DNA of 58,418 nucleotides from Pseudomonas sp. CAN1 (GCF_030462585.1 NZ_JASMRU010000003.1:256399-314816); one strand, 5' to 3'; positions 9,801 to 19,046 are shown, counted from the stretch's first letter. Notes: generated from the letters alone by a model not told the origin. A program made the numbers and translations.

Positions 9801-9971
9801 GCCAGCCGCCACTCCATCGGCACCGGGGTGATCGGCGGCATGCTTGCCGCCACCCTCCTGGCGACCTTCCTCATCCCGATGTTCTACATGCTGGTGGAAG
9901 CCGCCGCCGACAAGGTCAGTGGCCGCAAGGCGAAGGACAAGCCCGCCGCAGACGGGGCGCACGAAATCTGA
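6819..9971 (+). CDS. RND multidrug efflux permease (HAE1 family)
   Basis: 1050 residues from a GTG start (6819), with AGGAG 8 nt upstream. It begins [28 protein letters not shown], with two large periplasmic loops and twelve predicted helices. The proton-relay residues are present: the Asp-Asp pair in [18 protein letters not shown] (helix 4) and the Lys in [13 protein letters not shown] (helix 10). This is the inner-membrane, proton-driven pump of a tripartite exporter. It resembles MexF/MexQ more than MexB near the N-terminus. No outer-membrane factor gene follows, so it must borrow one such as OprM. Confidence 0.95.
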   Translation: MISRFFIERPVFAMVISIVILLAGLVAMRALPIAQYPEIVPPEVSVTASYPGASSQVIAETVAAPLEQEINGVEGMIYQLSNSDASGAMSLTVYFEVGTDPDQATIDVNNKVQAALAKLPEEVRRQGVKVEKKSSDILQVVTLFSPDNSRDPIFISNYALINVIDDLKRIPGVGDVSQFGSKDYAMRVWLRPDKLAQYNLTPTDVVNAIREQNSQFAAGSFGQQPMKEPQDFTYMATAQGRFTDPKEFENVILRSDATGASLLLKDVARVELGAQDYSLVTSLNGQQNAAFGIYLQPGANALDTAQAVRDHMDAMAKRFPQGITYKIPYDTTTFVKVSIEEVIHTFIEALILVMVVVFIFLQNIRATLIPVLAIPVSLVGTFAGMYLMGFSINLLSLFGMVLAIGIVVDDAIVVLENVERVMRTEKLSPKEAAIKAMEEVTGPIVAIVLVLCAVFIPVGFLGGLAGQMYKQFAITIAVSVVISGIVALTLSPALCALILKPEHKEPAAPFRWFNRTFERITNGYGAGVQFFLKRAVLGLVLFGGMIALLVILFGRVPGSLVPDEDQGYVLNAYFLPPAASLTRTEKLTNEVTHELMKHPAVQDVVTFAGFDILTFGTRSNAGVSFVPLKDWKERTTPELDARNLTREFMKMGAGQEDGVVMSFNPPPITGMSTTGGFEAYIQDRSGGTSEQLEEVTMKFLAAAAKRPELAGVNTTFNANVPQYYVDLDRVKARSLGVAINDVFTAMQSTFGSYYVNDFTLYGRTWQVSLESEPEFRRKPDDLSQVFVRSSTGDLIPLTTLVSVKRILGPDSYARFNVFPAAKLLGGPAPGYSSGQSLAAMQEVADQVLGEEYSLAWIGSAYQELATQGSGSTAFIFGLILVFLILAAQYERWTLPLAVVTAVPFAVFGAILAIWLRGLDNDVYFQVGLVTLIGLAAKNAILIIEFAVLCREEQGMGPVEAALEAAKLRFRPIVMTSLAFILGCVPLAISTGAGSASRHSIGTGVIGGMLAATLLATFLIPMFYMLVEAAADKVSGRKAKDKPAADGAHEI

Positions 9972-9978
9972 CGGTGCA

Positions 9979-10007
9979 ACGGGCCCGCTCGCCACGGGCG
10001 GGCCCGT
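9979..10007 (+). terminator. Hairpin after the RND operon
   Basis: A 10-bp stem ACGGGCCCGC / GCGGGCCCGT with a 9-nt loop, 7 nt after the RND stop. There is no long T tract (GTCTCC follows), so termination may be weak or Rho-aided. The rest of the 199-nt gap to the next gene shows nothing I can name. Confidence 0.6.
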
Positions 10008-10170
10008 GTCTCCCCAAGCTTCGACAGTTGCTTAGCGAGCTTGCTAATTTTTCGGCGGACGCCAAAATGCATGGCTTCGCCGCGCCCTCGCTGCGCGCCA
10101 ATCCGTCATGCCCACCGGTCTGCCCGCACGTTGCATCGTCACTGGGCGGCCCCGTGCGCCCAGGTGATCC

Positions 10171-11346
10171 ATGAACCTCCGCATCCTGCTGATCCTCGGC
10201 GCACTGAGCGCCTTCGGGCCCATGGCCATCGACTTCTACCTGCCCAGCTTCCCGACGCTGGCGCAGGCTTTCGGCACCGACGTCGAGCACGTGCAGCTGA
10301 GCCTGTCGGCCTACTTCGCCGGGCTTGCCATTGGCCAGTTGCTCTACGGCCCGCTGGCCGACCGCATCGGCCGGCGCATGCCGCTGCTGCTGGGGGTGAG
10401 TATCTTCACCCTGGCTTCCATCGCCTGCGCCTTTGCGCCGAACCTGGAGTGGCTGATCGCTGCGCGTTTCGTCCAGGCGCTGGGCGGTTGTGCCGGGATG
10501 GTGATCTCGCGGGCGGTGGTGCGTGACCTGTGCGACCCGATTGCAGCGGCCAAGGCCTTCTCGCAGCTGATGCTGGTGATGGGGCTGGCGCCGATCCTCG
10601 CGCCGCTGGGCGGTGGGCTGCTGCTCAGTCTGTCCGGCTGGCAGTCGATCTTCTACACCCTGACGGTATTCAGCGCGCTGGCCGGCGGCGCCATCGCGCT
10701 GTGGCTGCCGGAGACCATTCCGGCCGGGCCGCGTGCGCCGCTGCGTGGGGCACTACGGCAATACGCTGCGCTGTTCCGCGACCGCGCCTTCATTACCTAT
10801 GCGCTGACCGGCGGGGTGGCCATTGCCGGGATGTTCTCTTACATCGCCGGCTCGCCCTTCGTGTTCATCCAGCTCTACGGCGTCCCGGCCGAGCACTACG
10901 GCTGGATCTTCGGCAGCAACGCCGCGGGCTTCATCCTGATGGCGCAGGTCAACGCACGGCTGCTGCGCTATCGCGGGCCGGGCTTCTGGTTGCGGCGGGC
11001 GGTGTGGGTGTACTTCGCCTGTGGCGTGCTGCTGCTGGGGATCACCCTGGCCAAGCCCGAGCACCTGTGGCCGCTGCTGGTGCCGCTGTTCGGCGCCATT
11101 GCCAGCCTGGGCTTCCTGATGCCCAATTCTTCGGCCTGCGCCATGGCCAGCCAGGGCCGGCATGCGGGCAGTGCTTCGGCGCTGATGGGCAGCCTGCAGT
11201 TCACCGTTGCGGCCGGCGCCTCCGCGCTGGTCGGTGCATTGCACGACGGTACTGCACTGCCGATGGCCGTGGTGATCACCGTCTGCGGCCTGATCGCCGC
11301 CATGTTGGGCTGGCTGAGCGGGCAGATCAGCGAACGCGCCGCCTGA
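10171..11346 (+). CDS. MFS exporter, Bcr/CflA type
   Basis: 391 residues with twelve predicted helices. The N-terminal MFS signature lies between helices 2 and 3 (GPLADRIGRRMPLLLG), and the Bcr/CflA start ILLILGALSAFGPMAIDFYLPSFP is present. Helix 5 carries the antiporter-like stretch LMLVMGLAPILAPLGGGLLL. Members are proton-driven drug exporters (bicyclomycin, chloramphenicol), but this substrate is unknown. The upstream ribosome site is weak (CAGGTG). In P. aeruginosa the equivalent gene is next to nalD. Here the RND pair stands between them. Confidence 0.9.
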   Translation: MNLRILLILGALSAFGPMAIDFYLPSFPTLAQAFGTDVEHVQLSLSAYFAGLAIGQLLYGPLADRIGRRMPLLLGVSIFTLASIACAFAPNLEWLIAARFVQALGGCAGMVISRAVVRDLCDPIAAAKAFSQLMLVMGLAPILAPLGGGLLLSLSGWQSIFYTLTVFSALAGGAIALWLPETIPAGPRAPLRGALRQYAALFRDRAFITYALTGGVAIAGMFSYIAGSPFVFIQLYGVPAEHYGWIFGSNAAGFILMAQVNARLLRYRGPGFWLRRAVWVYFACGVLLLGITLAKPEHLWPLLVPLFGAIASLGFLMPNSSACAMASQGRHAGSASALMGSLQFTVAAGASALVGALHDGTALPMAVVITVCGLIAAMLGWLSGQISERAA

Positions 11347-11526
11347 TCAACTGGCGGCGCGCTGCACCAGCTCCGGCAACTGGTGCGGTGCCTTCAGCCG
11401 CGCTTCCAGGGTAGCGACGAAGCTGCGCGCTTCGAGCTCGCTACGGAAGCGCACGGCCTGCTGGTCGAGGCAGACTTCCCACGGCTGGTCTTTGCGGAGG
11501 CTGGATGGACGGACGAGGATGTTCAT
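11347..11526 (-). CDS. Small conserved protein, unknown function
   Basis: 59 residues from the ATG at 11526. A longer GTG start at 11535 would sit inside the GGGGTGAG ribosome site, so I reject it. The sequence MNILVRPSSLRKDQPWEVCLDQQAVRF...ARSFVATLEARLKAP looks like a small single-domain Pseudomonas protein with an amphipathic C-terminal helix. It is convergent with the MFS gene with no gap: the two stop codons are adjacent. I do not recognise a function. From memory, a similar small gene follows the MFS gene in P. aeruginosa. Confidence 0.6.
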   Translation of the reverse strand: MNILVRPSSLRKDQPWEVCLDQQAVRFRSELEARSFVATLEARLKAPHQLPELVQRAAS

Positions 11527-11823
11527 GAAGCTCACCCCTGCACGGTCATTGAAAAGGGACCCTCAGTGTAGTCCTGTAGCGTGACGGTAAAGGGTGCGAC
11601 CCAGAGTCGCCGATGTGCGGCCGTAAGCTCCTGCAATTGCCGCGAAATGCCTTGATTACGGGGCTTCCGAGTTAGTTCGCGAGGCTTGCCGGCATCGCGC
11701 CGAAAACTCTTGAAAAGGATTCGTCGCCCCGTCGCCGGCCTACGACCAAAGGTTGATGGTGAGGGGCCGATCCCCGTCCATACTCGTTGTTCGACCTCGA
11801 TAACAACAATAAGAGGCATGACG

Positions 11824-13719
11824 ATGAGTTACCGGCAGTCCCACGACCGCTCCATCGCGGACCCTTCCGCCTTCTGGGCCGAGCAGGCGTCCCGCGTGGC
11901 CTGGTACCGCGCCCCGCAGCAGACCCTGCAAGCCTTGCCCGACGGCAGCCACCGCTGGTTCGCCGATGGCCGCCTGAACACCAGTTACCTCGCCCTCGAC
12001 CGCCAGATCGAACTGGGCCGCGGCAACCAGACCGCGCTGATCTACGACTCCCCCGTGACCAATACCCAGCAGCGCTTCAGCTACAGCGAGCTGCGCGACG
12101 AGGTGGCGCGCCTGGCCGGCGCCCTGCGCGCACTTGGGGTGGAGAAGGGCGACGGGGTGATCATCTACATGCCGATGGTGCCGCAGGCTGCAATGGCCAT
12201 GCTCGCCTGCGCGCGCCTCGGTGCCGTGCACTCGGTGGTGTTCGGCGGCTTCGCCGCCCATGAACTGGCGCTGCGCATCGACGACGCTCGGCCCAAGTTG
12301 GTGCTCACCGCGTCCTGCGGGCTGGAGTTCGAGCGGGTCATCGAATACAAGCCGCTGGTGGACAAGGCGCTGGAGCTGGCCACGCACCAGCCGGCCCATG
12401 TGCTGGTACTGCAACGTCCGCAGGCGATGGCCGAGCTGCGCGCCGGCCGCGATCTGGACTGGCGCGAAACCCTGGCCCACGCGCAACCGGCAGACCCGGT
12501 GGAAGTCGCCAGCGGCGATCCGCTGTACATCATGTACACCTCCGGCACCACCGGAAAGCCCAAGGGCATCGTCCGCGACAACGGTGGCCACGCCGTGGCG
12601 CTGAGCTATGCGCTGCCGACCATCTTCGGCCTGCAGCCGGGGGATGTCTGGTGGGGCGTGTCCGATGTCGGCTGGGTGGTGGGGCACACGCTGATCGTCT
12701 ACGGGCCGTTGATGAACGGCTGCACCACAGTGTTCTACGAGGGCAAGCCGGTGCGCACGCCGGATGCCGGCAGCTACTGGCGGGTGGTCGAGGAGCACAA
12801 GGTCAACAGCCTGTTCTGCGCGCCCACGGCGATCCGTGCCATTCGCAAGGAAGACCCCCAGGGCGAGCTGCTCAAGCGCTACGACCTGAGCTCGCTGCGT
12901 CACCTGTTCCTGGCCGGCGAAAAGCTCGACAGCAGCACCCAGCACTGGCTGGAGGAACTCACCGGCAAGGCGGTGCATGACCATTGGTGGCAGACCGAGA
13001 CCGGCTGGCCGGTGACCGCGCCCTGCACCGCGCTGGGCGACCATGACCTGCGCGCCGGTTCTACCAACCGCGCGGTGCCCGGCTACCACGTGCAGGTAGT
13101 GGACGACGAAGGTCGGCTGCTGGGGCCGAACGAGCAGGGCTCCATCGTCATCGCCCTGCCGCTGCCGCCCGGTTGCGCGCAGACCCTGTGGAACGATCAC
13201 CCGCGCTACCTGCAGGCCTACCTGAAGACCTATCCCGGCTTCTACCACACCGGTGACGGCGGCTACGTGGACGAGGAGGGCTTCGTCTACATCATGGGCC
13301 GCACCGATGATGTGATTAACGTCTCCGGCCATCGCCTTTCCACGGGCGAGATGGAGGAACTGCTGGCGTTGCATGAGGCAGTGGCCGAGTGCGCGGTGAT
13401 CGCCGTGCAGGACGACCTCAAGGGCCATGTACCGCTGGGCCTGGTGGTGCTCAAGGATGGCGCGCAGACCAGCGAAGCCAACCTGCAGCGCGACCTGGTG
13501 GCGCTGGTGCGCGAGCGCATCGGCGCGCTGGCGTGCTTCCAGCGTGCGGTGGTGGTCAAGCGCCTGCCCAAGACCCGCTCCGGCAAGATTCTCCGGGCGG
13601 TGCTGCGCAAGATTGCCGATGGCGAGAGCTACACACCGCCGTCGACCATCGATGACCCGGCCATCCTCGGCGAGATCGCCGAGCGCCTCGGCCAGGCCGG
13701 GCTGGCCAAGGCCGGCTGA
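11824..13719 (+). CDS. prpE: Propionyl-CoA (acyl-CoA) synthetase, PrpE-like
   Basis: 631 residues from ATG 11824, chosen because AAGAGG lies 7 nt upstream; ATG 11818 would be too close. An acetyl-CoA synthetase N-terminal domain is followed by the AMP-binding motif YIMYTSGTTGKPKG (about residue 235), the WWQTETGWP motif, the hinge GRTDDVINVSGHRLSTGEMEE and the catalytic lysine in KTRSGKILR. The enzyme turns propionate or a similar short acid plus ATP and CoA into acyl-CoA and AMP. The 297-nt upstream gap presumably holds its promoter, but I see no clear box there. Confidence 0.88.
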   Translation: MSYRQSHDRSIADPSAFWAEQASRVAWYRAPQQTLQALPDGSHRWFADGRLNTSYLALDRQIELGRGNQTALIYDSPVTNTQQRFSYSELRDEVARLAGALRALGVEKGDGVIIYMPMVPQAAMAMLACARLGAVHSVVFGGFAAHELALRIDDARPKLVLTASCGLEFERVIEYKPLVDKALELATHQPAHVLVLQRPQAMAELRAGRDLDWRETLAHAQPADPVEVASGDPLYIMYTSGTTGKPKGIVRDNGGHAVALSYALPTIFGLQPGDVWWGVSDVGWVVGHTLIVYGPLMNGCTTVFYEGKPVRTPDAGSYWRVVEEHKVNSLFCAPTAIRAIRKEDPQGELLKRYDLSSLRHLFLAGEKLDSSTQHWLEELTGKAVHDHWWQTETGWPVTAPCTALGDHDLRAGSTNRAVPGYHVQVVDDEGRLLGPNEQGSIVIALPLPPGCAQTLWNDHPRYLQAYLKTYPGFYHTGDGGYVDEEGFVYIMGRTDDVINVSGHRLSTGEMEELLALHEAVAECAVIAVQDDLKGHVPLGLVVLKDGAQTSEANLQRDLVALVRERIGALACFQRAVVVKRLPKTRSGKILRAVLRKIADGESYTPPSTIDDPAILGEIAERLGQAGLAKAG

Positions 13720-13754
13720 TATCCCACGACGCCGGCACTACCGGCGTATTTCCA

Positions 13755-13781
13755 GGGCCGCACTCGTTGCGGCCCTTTTTT
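13755..13781 (+). terminator. Rho-independent terminator after prpE
   Basis: Stem GGGCCGC / GCGGCCC with a 7-nt loop followed by six or seven T residues, 36 nt after the prpE stop. Confidence 0.9.
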
Positions 13782-13896
13782 ATCCGCCAGCTGCCGCCAC
13801 ACCTGCCGTACATCGCCCAACCTTGGACCGGCAGTTGATGCGGCCAGTTGCCAGCTAAACTAATGGCACCTGGCCTCTATCGGTAGTATTGCGCCC

Positions 13897-14331
13897 ATGA
13901 ACCACCGCCTTCTTCTCGACGCCGAGGAGCTTGAAGCTCTGCGCGAAGTCAGCACGCGGGCGCTGCGCAAGCCGTTGGTGCTGCTGGTGGACGACAACCG
14001 CGAAAGCCTGGGGCGAGTACGTGGCCTGATCGAGGGTGCGAACCTGCGCTGCGTGACCGCGCGCAGCGCCGAGGCAGCGTTGCGGCGCATCCGTCGTGAC
14101 GAGAAGACCATCGACCTGCTGGTCACCGGCCTGCGGGTGGAGCGTGACGGTGCGGGGCTGGACCTGATCCGCGAGCTGAGCAGCATCGGCACTTTCCTGC
14201 CGATCATCGTGTTGTCCGGCCAGGATGACCTGCGGGAGATTTATGCGACAACGCCGCTGAACGTGCTGGATTTCCTGGCGAAACCGGTGGATTCGGCGAG
14301 CTTTCTGCATTCGCTCAATCGTTGCCTGTGA
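13897..14331 (+). CDS. Stand-alone receiver-domain protein lacking the phospho-acceptor Asp
   Basis: 144 residues. A 25-residue N-terminal extension leads into a CheY-like receiver: acidic pair Asp32-Asp33 (LLVDDNRES), Ser107 (VLSGQ) and Lys129 (LAKPVD) are all in place. At the normal phosphorylation position the sequence is LLVTGLRVERDG, where family members have VTDLRMPGMDG, so residue 78 is Gly (codon GGC) instead of Asp. There is no output domain. It probably works by protein contact without phosphorylation, or it is decaying. No kinase gene is adjacent. Confidence 0.8.
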   Translation: MNHRLLLDAEELEALREVSTRALRKPLVLLVDDNRESLGRVRGLIEGANLRCVTARSAEAALRRIRRDEKTIDLLVTGLRVERDGAGLDLIRELSSIGTFLPIIVLSGQDDLREIYATTPLNVLDFLAKPVDSASFLHSLNRCL

Positions 14332-14347
14332 GCGCAGGTGCTGGGCG

Positions 14348-14423
14348 GTTCGCGAGCAAGCTCGCTCCTACAGTTACGCCTGGCACCGGAGTGCTCTTCG
14401 TAGGAGCGAGCGTGCTCGCGAAC
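14348..14423. repeat. REP doublet (REPIN), GCGAGC type
   Basis: Two inverted copies of the classical Pseudomonas REP, each with GTAGGAGCGAGC...GCTCGCGAAC arms (14348-14371 and 14400-14423), separated by 28 nt. It lies between the receiver gene and the ypfJ stop, and folds into one long hairpin. Confidence 0.92.
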
Positions 14424-14441
14424 CCCGCCACCTGAAACCGA

Positions 14442-15338
14442 CTAAAGCGTCTGTGCCTTGAAGGTGTCGCACTTGCCTGGCGCGCCGCTCTCGAAGCCGA
14501 TCTTGAACCAGCGCACGCGCTGCTCGGACGAGCCGTGGGTGAAGGAATCGGGCATCACCGTACCGCGCGCCTGGCGCTGCAGGTGGTCGTCGCCGATGGC
14601 ATTGGCGGCGTTCAGCGCCTCTTCCACGTCGCCCGGTTCCAGCCAGTTCAGGCGCTGCTGGGCATGGTTGGCCCAGACCCCGGCGAAGCAGTCGGCCTGC
14701 AGTTCCTGGCGCACCGAAAGACCGTTGGCGCCTTCCATGCGTGCGCCGCGCTGGCGGGCGGCGTTTATCTTCGCCGAGATGCCCAGCAGGTTCTGTACGT
14801 GGTGGCCGACTTCGTGGGCGATCACGTAGGCCTGGGCGAAGTCGCCGGCGGCGGAGAACTTCTGTTCCATTTCGCGGAAGAAACCCAGGTCGAGGTACAC
14901 GCGGTGGTCGCCCGGGCAGTAGAACGGCCCGACCGCCGAGGAGGCGAAACCGCACGCCGAGTTCACCCCGCCGTTGAACAGGATCAGCTTGGGCTGCTCG
15001 TACTGCTGGTTGCTGCGGGCGAAGATTTCGCCCCAGGTGTCCTCGGTGTCGCCGAGGATCGAGCGGACGAAGTCCACCTGCGGATCGGCGCCGGTCGCCG
15101 GTTTGCCCTGGGTCGGCCGAGCTGGTGCCTGCTGCTGGGAGACGTCCATCTGGCCGAGCAGCGAGCCGAGGATGGTCATCGGGTCCTGCCCGGAGAGCAG
15201 GCCGATCACCACCACGATGGCCACGCCGCCCAGGCTCAGGCCGCGGCCGCCGATGCGCATGCCGCCGCCACCGCCAGCGCCGGTTTCATCGCGGGCATCC
15301 ACTACGTTGTCGCTGCGTCGTCCTTTGCGCCAAAGCAT
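14442..15338 (-). CDS. ypfJ: Putative neutral zinc metallopeptidase, YpfJ family
   Basis: 298 residues. A short basic N-terminus with a Gly-rich run (GAGGGGGM) is followed by one helix (LGGVAIVVVIGLLSG, about 35-50) and the peptidase domain. The zinc motif is HEVGHH (about residue 172), with further conserved ADCFAG and SCGFASSAVGPFYCPGD segments. These match YpfJ/zinc metallopeptidase proteins (COG2321 type) anchored in the membrane with the domain outside the cytoplasm. Substrate unknown. The stop is followed closely by the REP doublet at 14348. Confidence 0.9.
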   Translation of the reverse strand: MLWRKGRRSDNVVDARDETGAGGGGGMRIGGRGLSLGGVAIVVVIGLLSGQDPMTILGSLLGQMDVSQQQAPARPTQGKPATGADPQVDFVRSILGDTEDTWGEIFARSNQQYEQPKLILFNGGVNSACGFASSAVGPFYCPGDHRVYLDLGFFREMEQKFSAAGDFAQAYVIAHEVGHHVQNLLGISAKINAARQRGARMEGANGLSVRQELQADCFAGVWANHAQQRLNWLEPGDVEEALNAANAIGDDHLQRQARGTVMPDSFTHGSSEQRVRWFKIGFESGAPGKCDTFKAQTL

Positions 15339-15405
15339 GGCGGCATCTCCATCGAACAGGTGGGTTCAGTGTTGTCTTCAGTGGGGCTGGCCGCCAGCCC
15401 GGTCG

Positions 15406-16266
15406 TCAGGCGAAGCGGTGCAGCAGTTCAGCGCGGGCCAGCAGTTGCACGTCGCCGCCGACGCGGACGTCGTCGTCCTGGCCGACCTGTACGTCGAGCC
15501 GGCTGGGGCGGCCGACGAAGCGGCCCTGGGCCAGCTGGAACAGCTCGCCACGGCGAGCCTTGCCCAGCTCCACCAGGTAGGCGGCGACGGGGCCGGCAGC
15601 GCTGCCGGTGGCAACGTCCTCGATGATCCCGGCGCCGTCCCAGGTGCGGCCCTCGCGATTATCCACATCCAGCACGAAAACGAAGGCGGCGTTGAGCTTG
15701 GCCAGCTCGTCTGTCAGATCCGTGCGCTGGCGCACGCGGTCCAGGGCCTCGCTGCGTACGGGCAGCAGCAGGTAGGGCAGGCCGGTACTGACCACGGCGG
15801 CGGGGTAGTCGGCGAGGTCGCTGGCGGTCAGCGAGAAGGCCTCGGCGAACCAGCGGCGCGCCTCATCGTCGAGCACGCTGCCGAAGTCGGCGGCGCCCTG
15901 GTTCATCTCGGCGTGGAAGCCAGCGCCGCGCCGGCGGGTGGCAACCTTCACCTGCTTGGCTGGCAGCTCCAGGGTCCAGTGCTCCTCCTCGCCGCGCTGG
16001 TGCAGGTGGTGCAGCAGTGCGGCCGCGCCCAGCACCGGGTGGCCGGCGAAGGGCAGTTCCTCGTCGACGGTGAAGATGCGCGCCGAGTAGGTGTCCAGCG
16101 AGGCGGACGGGAACAGGAAGATCGACTCGAACTGGCGCAGCTCCTGGGTCAGCGCCAGCAGGGTCTGGGCGGGGATGCCACGGGCGTCGGGGAACACCGC
16201 CAGGCCGTTGCCGGTGAGCGGCTGGTCGGCGAAGACGTCGAGCTGCCAGTACTGTTGCGCGGACAT
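15406..16266 (-). CDS. PhzF-family isomerase/epimerase-like protein
   Basis: 286 residues. It starts [21 protein letters not shown] and has the PhzF acid residue in RQFESIFLF (about residue 47), the [17 protein letters not shown] strand and the late [15 protein letters not shown] segment. The family folds like diaminopimelate epimerase. Characterised PhzF isomerises an intermediate of phenazine synthesis, but most relatives outside phz operons have unknown substrates. No phenazine genes are nearby, so I do not assign that role. It is single-gene, divergent from alaC. Confidence 0.85.
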   Translation of the reverse strand: MSAQQYWQLDVFADQPLTGNGLAVFPDARGIPAQTLLALTQELRQFESIFLFPSASLDTYSARIFTVDEELPFAGHPVLGAAALLHHLHQRGEEEHWTLELPAKQVKVATRRRGAGFHAEMNQGAADFGSVLDDEARRWFAEAFSLTASDLADYPAAVVSTGLPYLLLPVRSEALDRVRQRTDLTDELAKLNAAFVFVLDVDNREGRTWDGAGIIEDVATGSAAGPVAAYLVELGKARRGELFQLAQGRFVGRPSRLDVQVGQDDDVRVGGDVQLLARAELLHRFA

Positions 16267-16438
16267 GGGCCTCCAGATGCCGCCCTTGAGCGGCGCAAAG
16301 AAAAACTCGACAGCCAGCCTAGCGAGCTATATGTTCGCCGACAAGAAAGCGCAGGTCACAGCGCCGCGCTTTCCAGGCCACCGCAGTGGCCGGCGTCGCT
16401 CGGACGGTTCCGGGCGCCTACGTTCATCAGAGGACACC

Positions 16439-17656
16439 ATGACTGAACCCCGTTCAGCTCGTCGCTTTGCGCGCATCGATCGCCTGCCCCCCTACGTTTT
16501 CAACATCACCGCCGAGCTGAAGATGGCCGCCCGCCGCCGTGGCGAGGACATCATCGACCTGTCCATGGGCAACCCGGACGGGGCCACGCCGCCGCACATC
16601 GTCGAGAAACTCTGCCAGGTCGCCCAGCGCGAAGACACCCACGGCTATTCCACGTCCCGTGGCATCCCGCGTCTGCGCCGCGCCATCTCGCACTGGTACC
16701 GCGACCGCTACGACGTGCAGATCGACCCGGAAGCCGAGGCCATCGTCACCATCGGTTCCAAGGAAGGCCTGACGCATCTGATGCTCGCCACCCTGGACCA
16801 CGGCGACACCATCCTGGTACCCAATCCCAGCTACCCGATCCACATCTACGGTGCGGTGATCGCCGGCGCCCAGGTGCGCTCGGTGCCGCTGGTGCCGGGG
16901 ATCGACTTCTTCAACGAGCTGGAACGGGCGATCCGCGAATCGATCCCCAAGCCGAAGATGATGATCCTCGGCTTCCCCTCCAACCCCACCGCGCAGTGCG
17001 TGGAGCTGGACTTCTTCGAGCGCGTGGTCGACCTCGCCAAGCGCTATGACGTGCTGGTGGTGCACGACCTGGCTTACGCGGACATCACCTTCGATGGCTG
17101 GCAGGCCCCGTCGATCATGCAGGTGCCCGGCGCCAAGGACATCGCGGTGGAGTTCTTCACCCTGTCCAAGAGCTACAACATGGCCGGCTGGCGCATCGGC
17201 TTCATGGTCGGCAACCCGGAGCTGGTCTCGGCGCTGGCGCGGATCAAGAGCTACCACGACTACGGCACCTTCACCCCGCTGCAGGTGGCGGCCATCGCCG
17301 CGCTGGAAGGCGACCAGCAGTGCGTGCGCGACATTGCTGACCAGTACCAGAAGCGCCGCGATGTGCTGGTGAAGGGCCTGCACGAGGCCGGCTGGATGGT
17401 GGAGAACCCCAAGGCGTCGATGTACATCTGGGCGAAGATTCCGCCGGCCTATGCGCACCTCGGCTCGTTGGAGTTCGCCAAGAAGCTGCTCAAGGACGCC
17501 AAGGTCTCGGTATCGCCGGGTATCGGCTTCGGCGACTACGGCGACGACCACGTGCGCTTCGCCCTGATCGAGAACCGCGACCGCCTGCGCCAGGCCGTGC
17601 GCGGGATCAAGGCGATGTTCCGCGCCGACGGCCTGTTGCCGGCCAAGGCGGAATGA
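16439..17656 (+). CDS. alaC: Glutamate-pyruvate aminotransferase AlaC
   Basis: 405 residues from ATG 16439, with an AGAGGA ribosome site. The sequence [42 protein letters not shown] is almost that of E. coli AlaC (YfdZ). The PLP lysine is in [15 protein letters not shown], and the substrate-binding Arg region is in [12 protein letters not shown]. The enzyme makes alanine from pyruvate and glutamate. It is a single gene with its own terminator (17673-17700). The 172-nt gap upstream, shared with the PhzF gene, probably holds both promoters. Confidence 0.93.
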   Translation: MTEPRSARRFARIDRLPPYVFNITAELKMAARRRGEDIIDLSMGNPDGATPPHIVEKLCQVAQREDTHGYSTSRGIPRLRRAISHWYRDRYDVQIDPEAEAIVTIGSKEGLTHLMLATLDHGDTILVPNPSYPIHIYGAVIAGAQVRSVPLVPGIDFFNELERAIRESIPKPKMMILGFPSNPTAQCVELDFFERVVDLAKRYDVLVVHDLAYADITFDGWQAPSIMQVPGAKDIAVEFFTLSKSYNMAGWRIGFMVGNPELVSALARIKSYHDYGTFTPLQVAAIAALEGDQQCVRDIADQYQKRRDVLVKGLHEAGWMVENPKASMYIWAKIPPAYAHLGSLEFAKKLLKDAKVSVSPGIGFGDYGDDHVRFALIENRDRLRQAVRGIKAMFRADGLLPAKAE

Positions 17657-17672
17657 TCGGGTACCGATAACG

Positions 17673-17700
17673 AAAAGGGCGGCCAACTGGCCGCCCTTTT
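17673..17700 (+). terminator. Terminator after alaC
   Basis: A perfect 12-bp stem AAAAGGGCGGCC / GGCCGCCCTTTT with an AACT loop, 16 nt after the alaC stop. Confidence 0.95.
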
Positions 17701-17710
17701 CGTTGTGGAG

Positions 17711-17815
17711 TCCCTCACCCCATCCTGCTCGCGGAGCATTGCACGCGGGAACCTGGAGAGTGCCCCGCGCGCCGGAAGCCCCATCCCACCTCCACCAGCT
17801 TTCAGGGGTGAGGGA
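17711..17815. repeat. Element bounded by an 11-bp perfect inverted repeat
   Basis: TCCCTCACCCC (17711-17721) and GGGGTGAGGGA (17805-17815) bound 83 nt of GC-rich sequence. Similar CCCTCACCC-bounded elements recur in Pseudomonas intergenic DNA. It has no coding frame of interest and lies between alaC and the DUF411 gene. Confidence 0.6.
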
Positions 17816-17831
17816 GTGCCTTGCTGTCAGT

Positions 17832-18266
17832 TCAGTGGGCGGGGTAGTCCGCCAGCACTTCGCGCTGGCCGGCCTTGTTCAGCCCGACCACCTGGTAGGC
17901 GTCGTGCCGGTCGCCCATTTCCATGCCGGGCGAGCCCATGGGCATGCCCGGTACCGCTGCGCCGATCAGGTCGGCACGCTCGCGCAGCTTGAGCACATCG
18001 GCTGCGGGCACGTGGCCCTCGACGAACTTGCCGTCGATCACGCCGGTGTGGCACGAGCCCATGCTGTGCGGCACGCCCAATCTGGTCTTCACTGCACTCA
18101 TGTCGGCTTCGACGTGATCGTTGACGGTGAAGCCGTTGTTTTCCAGGTGCTTGATCCAGTCCTTGCAGCAGCCGCAGTTGGCATCGCGGTGCACGTCGAT
18201 GGTCAGCGGTTCGGCGGCCTGGGCGGCGCCGGCGACAAGGGCGGTGAGCAGAAGCAGGGTGCGCAT
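17832..18266 (-). CDS. DUF411-family secreted metal-binding-type protein
   Basis: 144 residues. A signal peptide (MRTLLLLTALVAGAAQA, cleaved before AEPL) precedes the DUF411 domain. It has the motif DANCGCCKDWIKHLE, the GVPHSMGSCHTGVIDGKFVEGHVPA segment and a C-terminal Met-rich patch (PGMPMGSPGMEMG). Members occur in copper-tolerance regions and are taken as periplasmic copper binders or reductase-like proteins; the thioredoxin-like Cys pair and Met cluster fit this. It is not next to the copper module here (13 kb away). No operator is seen in the 200 nt upstream. Confidence 0.85.
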   Translation of the reverse strand: MRTLLLLTALVAGAAQAAEPLTIDVHRDANCGCCKDWIKHLENNGFTVNDHVEADMSAVKTRLGVPHSMGSCHTGVIDGKFVEGHVPAADVLKLRERADLIGAAVPGMPMGSPGMEMGDRHDAYQVVGLNKAGQREVLADYPAH

Positions 18267-18466
18267 GGCTAAGCCTCGAAAATCGAACGCGACCGAGCAT
18301 ACTCCCGCGGTTGCCCCGGCCCCACCCGGCGTTTGTTTCCTCGTATGACGCGCCGGCCAGAACTTGCCGCGCCGTGCGGGGTCTGTTGCTGATCAGTGGC
18401 GCGTCCGCGACTCCCGGTCGCAGGTGAGGACGCTCGGCAAGGGCCGCAAGGCCAAGGAGAAATCGG

Positions 18467-18925
18467 ATGCTCTTCGCCCGTCTCGTCCTGCTGGTCCAGG
18501 CTCTGGTCTGGGGTGGCCTGGGACTGCTCTACTGGATTCGCCCCTACGAGATGGCCAACCTCAGCGGCATGCTGCTGATGGAGCCGTCATCGGTGAGCGA
18601 TGCGCGGGTGTTCTACGGCGGCCACCAGTTCGCCCTGGCGCTGTTCCTGGTGTTCGCCCTGCGCCGCCGGCTGCTGGTGCGGCCAGCGCTGATCCTGGTG
18701 ATCCTGGTGCAGCTGACCCTGACATTGTCGCGCCTGCTGATCGCCTGGACCGAGGGCGGCATGGAGTGGGATGCGCAGCTGGCCGGGGTGGTCTATCGCG
18801 GGGTGATCTCGGCGCTGGCGATCTTCGCGCTCTATTGGCTGGAGCGGCAGTCGCGCAATCGCGCGGTGGTGGTGCGCGAGGCGGAAGAGCCGGAGCAGCG
18901 CAAGGCGGACTTCGAAGGGCTGTAA
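18467..18925 (+). CDS. Small integral membrane protein, DUF4345-like
   Basis: 152 residues with four predicted helices (about 5-24, 47-63, 70-92 and 105-125). A conserved segment, ARVFYGGHQFALALFLVFALRRR, lies near helix 2. The tail (about 126-152) is charged and cytoplasmic. I place it with DUF4345-type membrane proteins by pattern; no function is known. An AAGGAGA ribosome site lies before the ATG. Confidence 0.7.
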   Translation: MLFARLVLLVQALVWGGLGLLYWIRPYEMANLSGMLLMEPSSVSDARVFYGGHQFALALFLVFALRRRLLVRPALILVILVQLTLTLSRLLIAWTEGGMEWDAQLAGVVYRGVISALAIFALYWLERQSRNRAVVVREAEEPEQRKADFEGL

Positions 18926-19046
18926 GCGGCGGACGATATGAGCTGTGCAAGAGCGGCGCAGCCTGCCGGCCGGCGGCGGCGCTGCCGGGTTACCCCCGCT
19001 CCGTGCTATCGTATTGATTTTGCGGTAGATGCAGCGCGGAGCCAGC

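Noticed and set aside
5607-9995. 1462-codon open frame opposite the RND operon
   Set aside because: His/Asp/Arg-rich shadow frame; the other strand encodes two clear RND proteins.
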